Made by a program: the position numbers and the translations under genes. DNA of 64,000 bases from Acidobacteriota bacterium (GTDB lineage: Bacteria; Acidobacteriota; Terriglobia; Versatilivoradales; Versatilivoraceae). The stretch lies in assembly GCA_022826755.1 (NCBI GenBank), contig JAJDUG010000026.1:1-64000 (forward strand). Direction: 5' to 3'. Under the pieces are notes generated by a model, which worked only from the letters and a program-made list of their open reading frames with translations, ran no database searches and was not told where the DNA came from. Positions 17,725 to 27,136 of the stretch are shown here, in pieces. Position 1 is the stretch's first letter, and every line of letters begins with the position of its first letter.

Positions 17725-18615
17725 TCAGGGATAAATCAGCCAGCCCTTCCGCCCGGTCTCGATTCGGTACAGCCGGCCGCAGACGGAAGTGAGGTAGAGC
17801 GTCCGCAGGTCATGGCCGCCCCAACTGCAGTTGGTGGGACGCTGGCAGGGGGTCGGATGGCGTTCCAGGATGCGCCCCCGAGGGTCGAAGACGTAGATCA
17901 TGCCGCCCGGGCCGCTCTTCTCCCAGCCGGCCGCCGCCACCAGGTTGCACTCGGCATCCAGGCACATGCCGTCGATGCCGCGGTGGGGCGCAAAGTCGTG
18001 CAGAACCTCGCAGGGGCCCAGGGTGCCGTCTCCCAGAATGGGATAGGCTCGCAGTTGGCGGTCTCCCTGGAAGTCGCTCTCGGCCACGTAGAGTGTCCGG
18101 AGGTCGGGTGTGACCAGCAGGCCGTTGGGACGGGCGGTGTCATGGGTCATCCGTTGAATGGACCAGCTTCCGTCGCTTCGGGGATCCAGCCGATAGATCG
18201 ATTTGTGTTCCAGCTCCGGCGGACCGATAGCCTCGGCCCAGTGGCTGCTGTAGTCGGGGTCGGAGAACCAGATGCGGCCCTCGGTGTCGATGGCCAGGTC
18301 GTTGGGGCTGTTGAGCCGCTTGCCTTCGAAGGAGTCGGCGATGACCGCGCGGGCCCCGTCCGGGTGGTAGCAGGCAATGCACCTTCCAGCGGCTTCGCAG
18401 GCGAAGCGGCGGCCACCCCTGTCCAGCATCAGGCCGTTGGCCATGCGGGTGCCGCGGCGCCAGGTTTCCGTCTTGTGGGTCTGAGGGTGGTATCGCAGGA
18501 TGCGGCTGTTGGGGAGGTTGCTGAACAGCAGGGCCTCGCCGTCCCAGGCCGGACCCTCGGTCAGCCCGAAAGGGCCGGCGACCTGCCGGAATTGCCATCT
18601 GGTGGGAGCTGTCAT
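17725..18615 (-). CDS. SMP-30/gluconolactonase/LRE family lactonase
   Basis: A 296-residue six-bladed propeller protein. Metal-site regions are recognisable: the glutamate of FGLTEGPAWDGEAL near residue 17, the asparagine of LNSPNDLAIDTEGRIWFSDP near residue 105, the asparagine of ARPNGLLVTPDLRTLYVAES near residue 158, and the aspartate of GIDGMCLDAECNLVAAA near residue 208. Related enzymes hydrolyse sugar lactones or similar esters. It lies 14 bases upstream of the aldolase and 12 bases downstream of the symporter gene, so the three are almost certainly co-transcribed. The substrate is not determined. Confidence 0.85.
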   Translation of the reverse strand: MTAPTRWQFRQVAGPFGLTEGPAWDGEALLFSNLPNSRILRYHPQTHKTETWRRGTRMANGLMLDRGGRRFACEAAGRCIACYHPDGARAVIADSFEGKRLNSPNDLAIDTEGRIWFSDPDYSSHWAEAIGPPELEHKSIYRLDPRSDGSWSIQRMTHDTARPNGLLVTPDLRTLYVAESDFQGDRQLRAYPILGDGTLGPCEVLHDFAPHRGIDGMCLDAECNLVAAAGWEKSGPGGMIYVFDPRGRILERHPTPCQRPTNCSWGGHDLRTLYLTSVCGRLYRIETGRKGWLIYP

Positions 18616-18627
18616 TGGCGCCGGCCG

Positions 18628-19971
18628 CTACCGCCGCGCGGCAAAATAGCCTTGGGTCTCGGCCGCCACGATCCCGCTCAAGCCCAGCAGGCCGATCAGA
18701 TTGGGCAGGACCATGCTGCCGAGGCACACGTCCAGAAACGTCCACACCGTCTCCAGGGAAAGCATGGAACCCAGAAAGGTCAGGCAGACCCAGATCAAGC
18801 GGTAGTAGGGCACGAAGCGGCCGTGGCCGAACAGGTATTCCAGGGCCTTCTCCGCATAGTAGTTGTTGCCCAGGATGGTGGTAAAGGCGAATAGGGGCAG
18901 CGTCAAGGCGACGATCACATCCCCGTGCAGCCACAAGGGAAGTCCTTCCCGGAAGGCGGCCGTCGTCAGGGCGGCTCCGCTGGCTCCGCTCTTCCAGGCC
19001 CCGGTTCCCAGGATGATGAAGCCGGTTACCGAACACACCACCAGCGTATCGATGAAGGTCTGAGTCATGGAGACCAGGGCCTGCGTCACCGGATGGCGGG
19101 TCTGGGCGGCGGCGGCGACGATTCCGGCCGTGCCCATGCCGCTCTCGTTGCTGTTGACCCCGCGGGCCACCCCGTAGCGTATGGTTCTCAGGACGGTAGC
19201 GCCGGCGAATCCTCCCACGGCGGCAGCCGGCGTGAAGGCCGTCTCGAAGACCTCCGCCAGCACCACGGGTATCGCCTGCCACTGAGAGGCCAGCGCCAGG
19301 GCGCCGGCCAGGCAGTAGACGACGATCATGGTGGGCACCAGCGCGCTGGCTGCCCGGGCGATGCTGCGGATGCCGCCCAGGATGACCACCGCGGTGGCGC
19401 CGGCCGTAACGGCGCCGGTCCAGAGGGTGGGGACTCCCAGCCCGGCCTGCATGGCGTCGGCGATGGAATGGGACTGCGTCATGTTGCCGCCGACGGTGAG
19501 GGTGAAGGCTGCCAGAAAGGCATAGAGGGCGGCCAGCACGGGTTGATTGAATCCACGGCTCAGGTAGTACATCGGCCCGCCCGACATCTCTCCGCGCGTC
19601 CCCAGGATGCGGAATTTGACCCCCAGCAGGGCTTCGGCGAACTTGGTGGCCATGCCCACCAGTCCCGTGACCCACATCCAGAACAGGGCTCCCGGGCCGC
19701 CCGAGACGATGGCGGTGGCCACCCCGGCGATGTTTCCCGTGCCCACCGTGGCCGACAGGGCGGTCATCAGGGCTTGGAAGTGGGTGACGTCGCCTCGGGC
19801 TCCACTCTCCCTGCGGGTCACCAGGGCCAGGTAGAGGGAGGACCAGAGCCTTCGGAACTGAAGTCCCCGCAACCGAACGGTCAGAAACAGGCCCGTGCCC
19901 ACGGTCAGGGCCAGCATCGGGGGACCCCACACCAGGTTGGCCAGCGTTTCCAGGAACTCTTGCAGGTGCAC
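18628..19971 (-). CDS. Sodium:alanine/glycine symporter (AGCS family)
   Basis: A 447-residue polytopic protein. It carries the AGCS features of an early [13 protein letters not shown] segment, the [17 protein letters not shown] helix, [17 protein letters not shown] near residue 100, [11 protein letters not shown], and a late [13 protein letters not shown] segment. Family members take up alanine or glycine with sodium. I place the start at GTG 19971 because AGGAGAG sits five to seven bases upstream; the longer TTG frame at 20004 has no such site. It is the first gene of a three-gene minus-strand operon with a lactonase and an aldolase. Confidence 0.85.
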   Translation of the reverse strand: MHLQEFLETLANLVWGPPMLALTVGTGLFLTVRLRGLQFRRLWSSLYLALVTRRESGARGDVTHFQALMTALSATVGTGNIAGVATAIVSGGPGALFWMWVTGLVGMATKFAEALLGVKFRILGTRGEMSGGPMYYLSRGFNQPVLAALYAFLAAFTLTVGGNMTQSHSIADAMQAGLGVPTLWTGAVTAGATAVVILGGIRSIARAASALVPTMIVVYCLAGALALASQWQAIPVVLAEVFETAFTPAAAVGGFAGATVLRTIRYGVARGVNSNESGMGTAGIVAAAAQTRHPVTQALVSMTQTFIDTLVVCSVTGFIILGTGAWKSGASGAALTTAAFREGLPLWLHGDVIVALTLPLFAFTTILGNNYYAEKALEYLFGHGRFVPYYRLIWVCLTFLGSMLSLETVWTFLDVCLGSMVLPNLIGLLGLSGIVAAETQGYFAARR

Positions 19972-20056
19972 GGGCACTCTCCTTGACCCCCGGCGGAGCC
20001 TCAAGGTAAATTATAAGCTGCGTTTCCCGCCTGATCCTCTGACTCGGGAGCTGCCG

Positions 20057-21946
20057 GTGCTTGTACTCCCCCGCCGTCCAGGCTTCTCCAATGCCACCCC
20101 CTCCAAGTGCTCTTGGGGCGCCCGAATGTGGGCGCTGGCTGTGTTGGGGTGGGTGCTTTGTTCCGCGTTGGCGCCCGATTGGGGCATGCAGGCCGGTGAG
20201 GCGCTCGCGGAGCCTCCGGCGCCGGAGTTGCGCTCCCTGTTTCCGGTCAGTGTACAGCGGGGAAGGGTACTCGAGTTGGAAGTCCGGGGCAAGGACCTCG
20301 AAAAATGCTATGGGGTGTGGTTCGGGACCGCGGGACTGAGCGGCGAGGTCACCCGGATCGAGGAAATGCAGTTCCAGGAGAAGAAGAACCTGCGGGCGCC
20401 CAAGCTTTGGGTTCAGGGGCAGCGGGTGACATTGCAGGTGCGGGTGGCACCGGAGGTGCCGCTGGGGAAGCACGAACTCCGATTGGTTACTCCGGCCGGG
20501 GTTTCCAACCCCCTGGGGATGGTCGTGGTCGACGAGCCGGTCAGCCTGGAGGCGCCCGGGCCCCATGGTCGTCCGGCCCAAGCCCAGTCCGTCGAGATCC
20601 CGACTCTGCTCAACGGCAAGCTGAGCCGGAACGGCGAGGTCGACTTCTACTCGTTCAGGGCTTCCAGCGGCGACAGGCTGGTCATCCAGGCTCTCTCCAA
20701 CACCACCGTCACCAAGTCCGACGGGGTTCGCCTGACGCTCTACAAGGAAGGCGGCAGTTGGTTCGACCCGGAGCGGCCCGACCGGCTGCTGTTTTCACCG
20801 CGGTCCCGAATCACCCACCTGTGCCGGGACTCAGGTCGTTACCTGGTTGAGGTCAGTTCCAACCTGGGCGTGGGAGGACCCGATTTCTTCTACCAGCTTC
20901 GGGTGGCGACTTCCGAGCAGGCAGGCTCCGGGGCGCCGGAGGTTGCGCTCATCCCGCCATCGGCCCTGGCTGAAATCGAGGGGCCGTTTCGTCGAAAGCT
21001 GGACGCGTCCCGGCTGGACTGGCTGGAATCGCGAACCGTCCTGGCCGAGAAGGTCCAGGAGAATGGCGGCCCGCAAGCCGCGGCCGGAGCAGGCTCGACC
21101 GGCGCTTCCCCCGGGTCGGCCGTCTCATCCGGGAGGGAGATGCCCGCCACTGCCCCCGGGACCCGACTCCTGCAGGAAGTGGAGCCCAACGACCTGCCGG
21201 AGCAGGCCGCCCCGATCCGTTTGCCCCAACTGCTGGAAGGAGCCATCCAGAGTCCCGGCGACGTGGACTGGTTCCGGTTCGAAGTGGAGGCCGGGACCTC
21301 TCTGGCCCTGGAGCTGGAGATGCCCGAGATCGCTCCCCCCCGGTTCAATCCCCGAGTGGCCGTGCTCGACGCAACCGGCCAGGAAGTGTTGACCAACTAT
21401 TTCAGAAAGATCGCGGGTGACGGCGACGACTGGGTGCGGCTCATCCAGGCCAAGACCCTCTACACCTTTGACAGGGCGGGCCTCTACAAGTTGCAGTTGC
21501 GCGACATCACCCCCCGATCGGGAGATCCGGCTTTCCGCTACCGCCTGCTGCTGCGGCCCCAGGTTCCCCACGTGGGCCGGATCGAGGCCACTCCGGAGGT
21601 GGTGAACCTGCGGCCGGGGCAGGCCAAAAAGGTCACCATTCTCTCCGATCAGGAGGAGGGCTTCGGCGGTGAAATCCTCTTAAGCGCCGACGGCCTGCCC
21701 AGTCAGGTGCAGTTCCTGCCCGGCGCCGAGGTCGAGCCCCACAAGGAGCCCCCGCTTCCCGAGATTCACAAGGAGCGGTTCGTGCCCAAGAATCAAACGA
21801 CCACCGTGCTGCTGGCGGCTGCGCCGGGGGCGCCGGCGACCCGGATGCCGAGATTGGTCCGCCTCAGAGCCCGTCCAGTGGTTGGGGGGCGGGTGGGCGC
21901 CGCCATTGCAGCCGGCGACTTGTTGGTGATGGTGTTGGGAGATTGA
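20057..21946 (+). CDS. Exported PPC-type beta-sandwich protein
   Basis: About 629 residues. The start is uncertain. GTG 20057 has CGGGAG six bases upstream and gives a signal peptide with several arginines before the hydrophobic MWALAVLGWVLCSALA core; ATG 20126 would begin at that core with no positive charge. The mature region contains an IPT-like strand set (LRSLFPVSVQRGRVLELEVRG) and two domains resembling the bacterial pre-peptidase C-terminal fold, marked by GKLSRNGEVDFYSFRASSGDRL and EGAIQSPGDVDWFRFEVEAGTSL, plus a third beta domain. It is followed seven bases later by a DUF1549/DUF1553 gene. This combination of exported proteins is widespread in Planctomycetes and Acidobacteria, with no proven function known to me. 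Confidence 0.75.
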   Translation: MLVLPRRPGFSNATPSKCSWGARMWALAVLGWVLCSALAPDWGMQAGEALAEPPAPELRSLFPVSVQRGRVLELEVRGKDLEKCYGVWFGTAGLSGEVTRIEEMQFQEKKNLRAPKLWVQGQRVTLQVRVAPEVPLGKHELRLVTPAGVSNPLGMVVVDEPVSLEAPGPHGRPAQAQSVEIPTLLNGKLSRNGEVDFYSFRASSGDRLVIQALSNTTVTKSDGVRLTLYKEGGSWFDPERPDRLLFSPRSRITHLCRDSGRYLVEVSSNLGVGGPDFFYQLRVATSEQAGSGAPEVALIPPSALAEIEGPFRRKLDASRLDWLESRTVLAEKVQENGGPQAAAGAGSTGASPGSAVSSGREMPATAPGTRLLQEVEPNDLPEQAAPIRLPQLLEGAIQSPGDVDWFRFEVEAGTSLALELEMPEIAPPRFNPRVAVLDATGQEVLTNYFRKIAGDGDDWVRLIQAKTLYTFDRAGLYKLQLRDITPRSGDPAFRYRLLLRPQVPHVGRIEATPEVVNLRPGQAKKVTILSDQEEGFGGEILLSADGLPSQVQFLPGAEVEPHKEPPLPEIHKERFVPKNQTTTVLLAAAPGAPATRMPRLVRLRARPVVGGRVGAAIAAGDLLVMVLGD

Positions 21947-21953
21947 TTCTCGA

Positions 21954-24497
21954 ATGAAGCCAAGACGCAGCCCGATTCTACTGCTGGGAATCCTGGTCGC
22001 AGCCGGCTCCTTCGCGCTCGGGGCCGAGACTTCCGAACCGGAGTTGCTGTCGGTCCGGATCGTGCCCGAGACGGTGGAGCTGGAACGGGCGGGAGCCGCC
22101 CGCCAGCTTCTGGTGATGGGCGGCTACAGCGACCGGTTGGAGCGGGATGTGACCTCGCTCATCCGATGGGAATTCTCCAATGGCGCCGTGGCTAGAGTCT
22201 CCACCGAGGGGCGGGCGGAAGCCCTGGCCGAAGGCGTCACCGATGTGACGGCTCGCCTGGGGGCTCGGTCGGCCACGGTGCGGCTGCGGGTCAAGGGCGG
22301 GGGCCGCCGGCCGCCGCTGAGCTTCGCCTGGGATGTCGAGAAGATATTGACCCGGCGGGGCTGCAACGACACCCATTGCCATGGAGGGGTGAAGGGAAGA
22401 GGAGGGTTCAAGCTGTCTCTCTACGGCATCTACCCGCGGGAGGACTATCGCTGGATCGTCAAGGGGGGAACCTACCAGGTGCTGTCGCCCGATCCGGGGA
22501 CGGAGATCCCGCGCATCGACCTGAAAGAGCCTGAAAAGAGCCTGTTGCTGAGAAAGCCGACCCTGGCCGAGCCCCACCAGGGTGGCCTGCAGTTGCCGCT
22601 GGAATCGGAAGATTACCGGACGCTGCTCCGGTGGGTGAAGGAGGGAGCGCCTTTTCAGCCGGAGGCATCCTCGAAACCCGGGGTCAGGACCATCGAGGTC
22701 TATCCGGCCGAGGCGGTGCTGGAGGTGGGGGGCGGGCAGCGGCTGTTGGTCAGCGCGCTGCTCGAGGATGGGACCCGCAGGGACCTCACCGGCCAGGTGC
22801 GCACCCTGGCCGACAACAGCGAGGTGGTGGAGGTCGGACCCGATGGCCGGCTGCGGGGATTGCGTCCCGGCGAGACCTTCGTGACCGTGCGGACAGCCGG
22901 GTATTCCACTACCGCCCGGGTCAGCGTCATCGGGGAGACCCTTGCCCGATATCCCAGTCTTCCCGCCCATAACTTCATCGACCGCCTGGTGTTCGACAAG
23001 CTGAGCCGGCTGCACCGGATCCCCTCCGAGCTTTCCGGCGACGCGGAGTTCCTGCGTCGGGTCTGCCTGGACTTGACCGGAACGCTGCCCCCGCCCCGAA
23101 GGACCAGGGAGTTTCTACAGAGCACCGACCCGGACAAGCGGGAGAAGCTGGTCGATACGCTGCTGCAGACCCCCGAGTTCGTGGACTATTGGACCTATCG
23201 CTTGTCCCAGCTCTTCAGGGTGGCCCTCTTCGAGAACGGCATCAACCTGCCGTGGACCGAAGCTTACTGGGAGTGGATTCGCGGCCACGTTGCAAGCAAT
23301 ACGCCCTACGACCAGGTGGCCCGGGAGCGCATCGCGGCCATCGGCTACAGTCCGCCTTCCAGGCACTTCCTGCCCAATGGGGAAGTGCGCTATCCGCAGA
23401 ACAAGATGGCCGAAGAGGTCAGGGTCTTCATGGGGCGCCGGCTGGACTGCGCCGAGTGCCACAACCACCCCTTCGAGGCCTGGAGCCAGGATCAGTTCTG
23501 GGGACTGGCCGCCTTCTTTGGGCGCATGAACCTGGTGGGAGGGCGAGGGGAGGAGCCCGGCACGGTCATCTTCGAGGATCCGACCGGCCAGGAGGTGGAC
23601 CTGTTCGTCAAGGGCAGGAGCCGGAAAGTGCTCCATCCCCGCACCCGGGAGGAGGTGTTTCCGTCCTTCCTGAACGGCGCCCTGCTGCCGGAGGCGGAGC
23701 GGGCCGACCCGCGGGTCAGCCTGGCCGAGTGGATTACCGCCCATCCCTATTTCGCCGAGGCGGCGGTGAATCGGCTGTGGAGCTATTTTTTCGGGCGAGG
23801 CATGGTGGAGCCGGTCGACGATTTCCGCGCGGCCAATCCCCCGACCCACCCCAGGCTGCTGGCGGCGTTGGCCAAGGACTTCCGGGAACACAACCATGAT
23901 CTTCGCCGCATGATCAGGACCATCGTCGGTTCCAGGACCTACCAGCTCGGCAGCCGGCCCAACCGAACCAATCGGGAAGACCGCACCCACTACTCTCATG
24001 CGCTGCCGCGGGCTTTGGATGCCGAGGTGCTGTTCGACGCCATTGCCTCGGTAACGGGGGTTCCCCTGATCCTGGAGCAGGAGAGCTACGGCGACGGCGA
24101 GGGCAGGCTGCCGCCCGGCACCCGGGCCATCAACGTCAAGCTGCCCGACATCTTCCGCTCCCGGATTCTGGACAACTATGGCAAGGCCCCCCGGTCCATG
24201 CTCCCGGAGAAGCGGCCTCGTCCCAACCTGGGCAGGGCCCTGCACACGCTGGCCGGGTCGACCTTTACCGAGCATCTGGCCCGGGAGGGGGGCGTGGTCG
24301 ACCGCTTGATCCAAGGAGGCCACTCGGACCGGCAGGTCATCGAGGAGCTTTACCTGAGAGCGCTGGTGCGCTTTCCCGGGGAAGAGGAACGGGAGCAACT
24401 GGCAGCCATGGTCGGCAGGAGCCCCTCCCGCCGCCAGGCCTTGGAGGACCTGTTGTGGGGATTGCTGAATTCCCCGGAGTTTTACCATAATCATTAA
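21954..24497 (+). CDS. Exported DUF1549/DUF1553 protein with Big-2 domains and a CXXCH motif
   Basis: An 847-residue protein with signal peptide (MKPRRSPILLLGILVAAGSFALGA). In order: a Big-2-like beta domain (residues about 30-115), a segment RRGCNDTHCHGGVKGRGGF resembling the planctomycete cytochrome-like domain, a second Big-2-like domain (about 240-325), DUF1549 (HNFIDRLVFDKL through LTGTLPPP), then RRLDCAECHNHPFEAW with a CAECH heme-binding-type motif, and DUF1553 (LAEWITAHPYFAEAAVNRLW to the C-terminus). The first Cys-His motif is CX4CH rather than CXXCH. It sits between the PPC protein and the DUF1501 protein in one operon. Electron transfer or substrate degradation is possible, but neither is established. 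Confidence 0.85.
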   Translation: MKPRRSPILLLGILVAAGSFALGAETSEPELLSVRIVPETVELERAGAARQLLVMGGYSDRLERDVTSLIRWEFSNGAVARVSTEGRAEALAEGVTDVTARLGARSATVRLRVKGGGRRPPLSFAWDVEKILTRRGCNDTHCHGGVKGRGGFKLSLYGIYPREDYRWIVKGGTYQVLSPDPGTEIPRIDLKEPEKSLLLRKPTLAEPHQGGLQLPLESEDYRTLLRWVKEGAPFQPEASSKPGVRTIEVYPAEAVLEVGGGQRLLVSALLEDGTRRDLTGQVRTLADNSEVVEVGPDGRLRGLRPGETFVTVRTAGYSTTARVSVIGETLARYPSLPAHNFIDRLVFDKLSRLHRIPSELSGDAEFLRRVCLDLTGTLPPPRRTREFLQSTDPDKREKLVDTLLQTPEFVDYWTYRLSQLFRVALFENGINLPWTEAYWEWIRGHVASNTPYDQVARERIAAIGYSPPSRHFLPNGEVRYPQNKMAEEVRVFMGRRLDCAECHNHPFEAWSQDQFWGLAAFFGRMNLVGGRGEEPGTVIFEDPTGQEVDLFVKGRSRKVLHPRTREEVFPSFLNGALLPEAERADPRVSLAEWITAHPYFAEAAVNRLWSYFFGRGMVEPVDDFRAANPPTHPRLLAALAKDFREHNHDLRRMIRTIVGSRTYQLGSRPNRTNREDRTHYSHALPRALDAEVLFDAIASVTGVPLILEQESYGDGEGRLPPGTRAINVKLPDIFRSRILDNYGKAPRSMLPEKRPRPNLGRALHTLAGSTFTEHLAREGGVVDRLIQGGHSDRQVIEELYLRALVRFPGEEEREQLAAMVGRSPSRRQALEDLLWGLLNSPEFYHNH

Positions 24498-24516
24498 ACC
24501 GGAGGAGGTTGCACCC

Positions 24517-25848
24517 ATGAGAAACATCGGGTGTCTGGCAAGTGACGATCCGATTCTGCGGCGGCGGGACTTCCTGCGAGTGGGATCCCTGAGCCTGCTG
24601 GGCGTGAGCCTGAGCCAGTTCCTGAGGCTTCAGGAGGCATTGGGAGGAACGTCGGCCTCGGGCAAGGCCCGGGCCTGCATCCTGCTGTGGCTGGAAGGGG
24701 GCCCCAGCCAGATCGACATGTGGGACCCGAAGCCCAACAGCTCGTTCAGGCCCATCGCCACCAACGTGGCCGGAATTCAGGTTTCGGAGATGCTGCCCAA
24801 GACCGCCAGGCACATGGACAAGCTGGCGATCATCCGTTCCCTCCACACCCTGGAGAACAACCACCCCCAGGCCACCCACTACGCGGCCACCGGGCACCTG
24901 CCCAACCCGGCCATGCGCTTTCCCAGCCTGGGGTCGATCGTGGCCAAGGAATTGGGTCCGAGGAACAATCTGCCGCCCTACGTCCTGCAGCCGGACACCG
25001 GCAACGACACCTTTTTCATCGACCATTTCGGGGCCGCCTTCGTCGGCAACCAGTATGACCCCATGGTGCTTCCCGACCCCAGTCAACCCGACTTCGAGGT
25101 TCCCGACCTGCGGCTGCCCAAGTCGATCACTCCGGAGCGCCTGCAGGATCGGCTCTCCTTTCGGAAAGTGGTGGAGAAGGTCTACCGGGACAAGGTGCAG
25201 AAGGCCGAATCGGGGCGCATGGACACCTTCACCCAACAGGCCCTCAAGATGGTGTTGAACCCCGCGGTCAAGGACGCCTTCGATCTCTCCAAGGAGTCCA
25301 CCAAGACCAGGGAAACCTACGGATTGCACGGATTCGGACAGAGCGCCCTGCTGGCCCGGCGGCTGGTGGAGGCGGGGAGCCGCTTCGTGACGGCTGCCGG
25401 ATACAAGTACAACGAGTGGGACACTCACAGTGACAACGACCGGCGGCACCGCGACATCCTGGTTCCACCCTTCGATCAGACTTTCTCGGCCCTGCTGGAG
25501 GACCTGGACCAGCGCGGGCTGCTCGCGACCACCCTGGTGATCGCCATGGGAGAGTTCGGCCGAGGTCCCCAGGTGAACCCCGGAAACGGGCGCGATCACT
25601 GGCCCCAGTGCTGGTCGGTGGTGCTGGGCGGCGGCGGCCTTGCCGGAGGCCAGGTGGTGGGCGCCAGCGACGAGCGGGGAGGCTACGTTGCCGATCGGCA
25701 GGTCACCATCGGGGACCTGTTCGCCACCCTCTACAAGGCCCTGGGTGTCGACTGGGAAAAGACCTACATGACCCCCATCGGCCGGCCGATCAAGATCGCC
25801 AACTCCATCGGCGACGCCACCGGGATCCCCATCAAAGAGCTGATCTGA
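24517..25848 (+). CDS. DUF1501 family protein, Tat-exported
   Basis: A 443-residue protein. RRRDFLRVGSLSLLGVSLSQF near residue 15 is a twin-arginine signal. DUF1501 belongs to the alkaline-phosphatase/sulfatase-like superfamily. Characteristic stretches include ACILLWLEGGPSQIDMWDPKP, RSLHTLENNHPQATHYAATGH, the GLHGFGQSALLARRLVEAG segment, TLVIAMGEFGRGP near residue 345 and GRDHWPQCWSVVLGGGG. A GGAGGAGG site precedes ATG 24517. The gene directly follows a DUF1549/DUF1553 gene, its standard partner. The substrate is unknown. Confidence 0.88.
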   Translation: MRNIGCLASDDPILRRRDFLRVGSLSLLGVSLSQFLRLQEALGGTSASGKARACILLWLEGGPSQIDMWDPKPNSSFRPIATNVAGIQVSEMLPKTARHMDKLAIIRSLHTLENNHPQATHYAATGHLPNPAMRFPSLGSIVAKELGPRNNLPPYVLQPDTGNDTFFIDHFGAAFVGNQYDPMVLPDPSQPDFEVPDLRLPKSITPERLQDRLSFRKVVEKVYRDKVQKAESGRMDTFTQQALKMVLNPAVKDAFDLSKESTKTRETYGLHGFGQSALLARRLVEAGSRFVTAAGYKYNEWDTHSDNDRRHRDILVPPFDQTFSALLEDLDQRGLLATTLVIAMGEFGRGPQVNPGNGRDHWPQCWSVVLGGGGLAGGQVVGASDERGGYVADRQVTIGDLFATLYKALGVDWEKTYMTPIGRPIKIANSIGDATGIPIKELI

Positions 25849-25889
25849 AGGCGCTAAACCCGCATTTCCCTGCATTGTCAGAGACTGCA

Positions 25890-26828
25890 ATGCATCCTTC
25901 TGAAACGATGGACGAATCGTCAACTCCCAAGGTGCTGCTGAACGACCGCCTGGTGGAGAAGAGCGAGGCGGTGATTCCCCTGGACACCGTGGCCTTCAAG
26001 TATGGGGCCATGGTCTTTGAAGGACTGCGCGCCTACTGGAACGAGCAGACCCGGCAATTGAACGTCTTCCGGCTGGATGACCACTCCAGGCGCCTGGAGC
26101 AGTCGGTCCGGGTCATGCGGATGGATACGGCCTTGACCGCCGGAGACTACAGCGCCGCCGTGGAACGCGCGCTGCGGTCCAACCGGGTCCAGGCCACCTC
26201 GCACATTCGGCAGATGGTCTACGTGGACGGACCGGGCGAGGCTTTCGTGACCGGTCCGGTCAGCCACGCCGTCATCGTGACCCCCAAGGGGGGATGGTTC
26301 GAGGGAAAGGAATTGGGAATCCACGCCTGCATCAGCGCCTGGCAGCGGATCTCGGACAATTCCATTCCCCCAAGAGTCAAGTGCGCGGCCAACTATCAGA
26401 ACGCCCGCCTCTCGCTGCTGCAGGCCCGCCTGGACGGCTATGACAGCGCCCTGCTGCTCAACGCGGCCGGCAAGGTCGCCGAGGAGCCCAGGGGGTGTGT
26501 CTTCCTCTGCCGGGGCGGCCAGGTGGTGACGCCGACCGTCTCCAGCGACATCCTGGAGAGCATCACCCGCGCCACCCTGATGCAGTTGTTTCGGGAGGTG
26601 CACGGGGTGGAGGTGATCGAGCGGGAGGTCGACCGCACCGAGTTCTACCTGGCCGACGAGGCCTTCGTCTGCGGCAGCGGCCTGGAGGTGGCTCCCATCC
26701 TGTCGATTGACCGCTTTCCTTTGGGCAAGGGGAAGGCCGGAGAGCTGACCCTGGCCATTCGCAATACCTACCTGCAAGTTACCCGGGGGGAGTTACCCGA
26801 GTACCGCCACTGGTTGACGGCCTGCTGA
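25890..26828 (+). CDS. ilvE: Branched-chain amino acid aminotransferase (class IV)
   Basis: A 312-residue fold-type IV PLP enzyme. It shows the N-terminal VAFKYGAMVFEGLRAYW motif, the arginine-rich RLDDHSRRLEQSVRVM segment, the probable PLP lysine in RVKCAANYQNARLSLLQA near residue 170, and a C-terminal EVDRTEFYLADEAFVCGSG with the usual TGT-like turn replaced. The usual EGxGxN loop reads AEEPRGCVFL here. Such enzymes interconvert leucine, isoleucine and valine with their 2-oxo acids. ATG 25890 lies 41 bases after the DUF1501 stop; ATG 25908 is an alternative start. No strong ribosome binding site is visible for either. Confidence 0.83.
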   Translation: MHPSETMDESSTPKVLLNDRLVEKSEAVIPLDTVAFKYGAMVFEGLRAYWNEQTRQLNVFRLDDHSRRLEQSVRVMRMDTALTAGDYSAAVERALRSNRVQATSHIRQMVYVDGPGEAFVTGPVSHAVIVTPKGGWFEGKELGIHACISAWQRISDNSIPPRVKCAANYQNARLSLLQARLDGYDSALLLNAAGKVAEEPRGCVFLCRGGQVVTPTVSSDILESITRATLMQLFREVHGVEVIEREVDRTEFYLADEAFVCGSGLEVAPILSIDRFPLGKGKAGELTLAIRNTYLQVTRGELPEYRHWLTAC

Positions 26829-27136
26829 CCGGTGTTGGGGCTGCCGGCTTTTCAAGGAACCCGACGGGCAGTTGGTCATTCCTGATCCCTTTCGGCGTCA
26901 CAGGGCATGACGCCACACTTCAAGTGTCTCACTTCCCATTTTTGAGCATTCTCACCGTTGCTGTCTTGCCTGCTGCGCGGAATCGACAGGTGGACGGAGT
27001 CGACATGGTCTAAAAATAAACCAAAAATGAACTATAACTGACGTTACAGTTAACGTAGTTAACTATTTTTAAATACAATGAGATCACGAAATATAGATTC
27101 GAATTACACTGAAAATAATCTCAAAACAAACTCCAC
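26829..27136. other. AT-rich intergenic region upstream of the Fic gene
   Basis: 308 bases with no supported gene. The first half is GC-rich, and the second half (from about 27010) switches sharply to AT-rich sequence. That half contains two overlapping perfect palindromes described separately. The composition change and palindromes suggest a regulated promoter and perhaps the edge of acquired DNA. Confidence 0.5.
27041..27064. promoter_or_regulatory. Two overlapping palindromes, candidate operator for the Fic gene
   Basis: ACGTTA-CAGT-TAACGT at 27041-27056 and AGTTAAC-GTA-GTTAACT at 27048-27064 are both perfect inverted repeats and overlap by nine bases. They lie 73 bases before the Fic start in AT-rich DNA. 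The position and symmetry fit a repressor binding site, but no regulator gene lies nearby. Confidence 0.45.
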
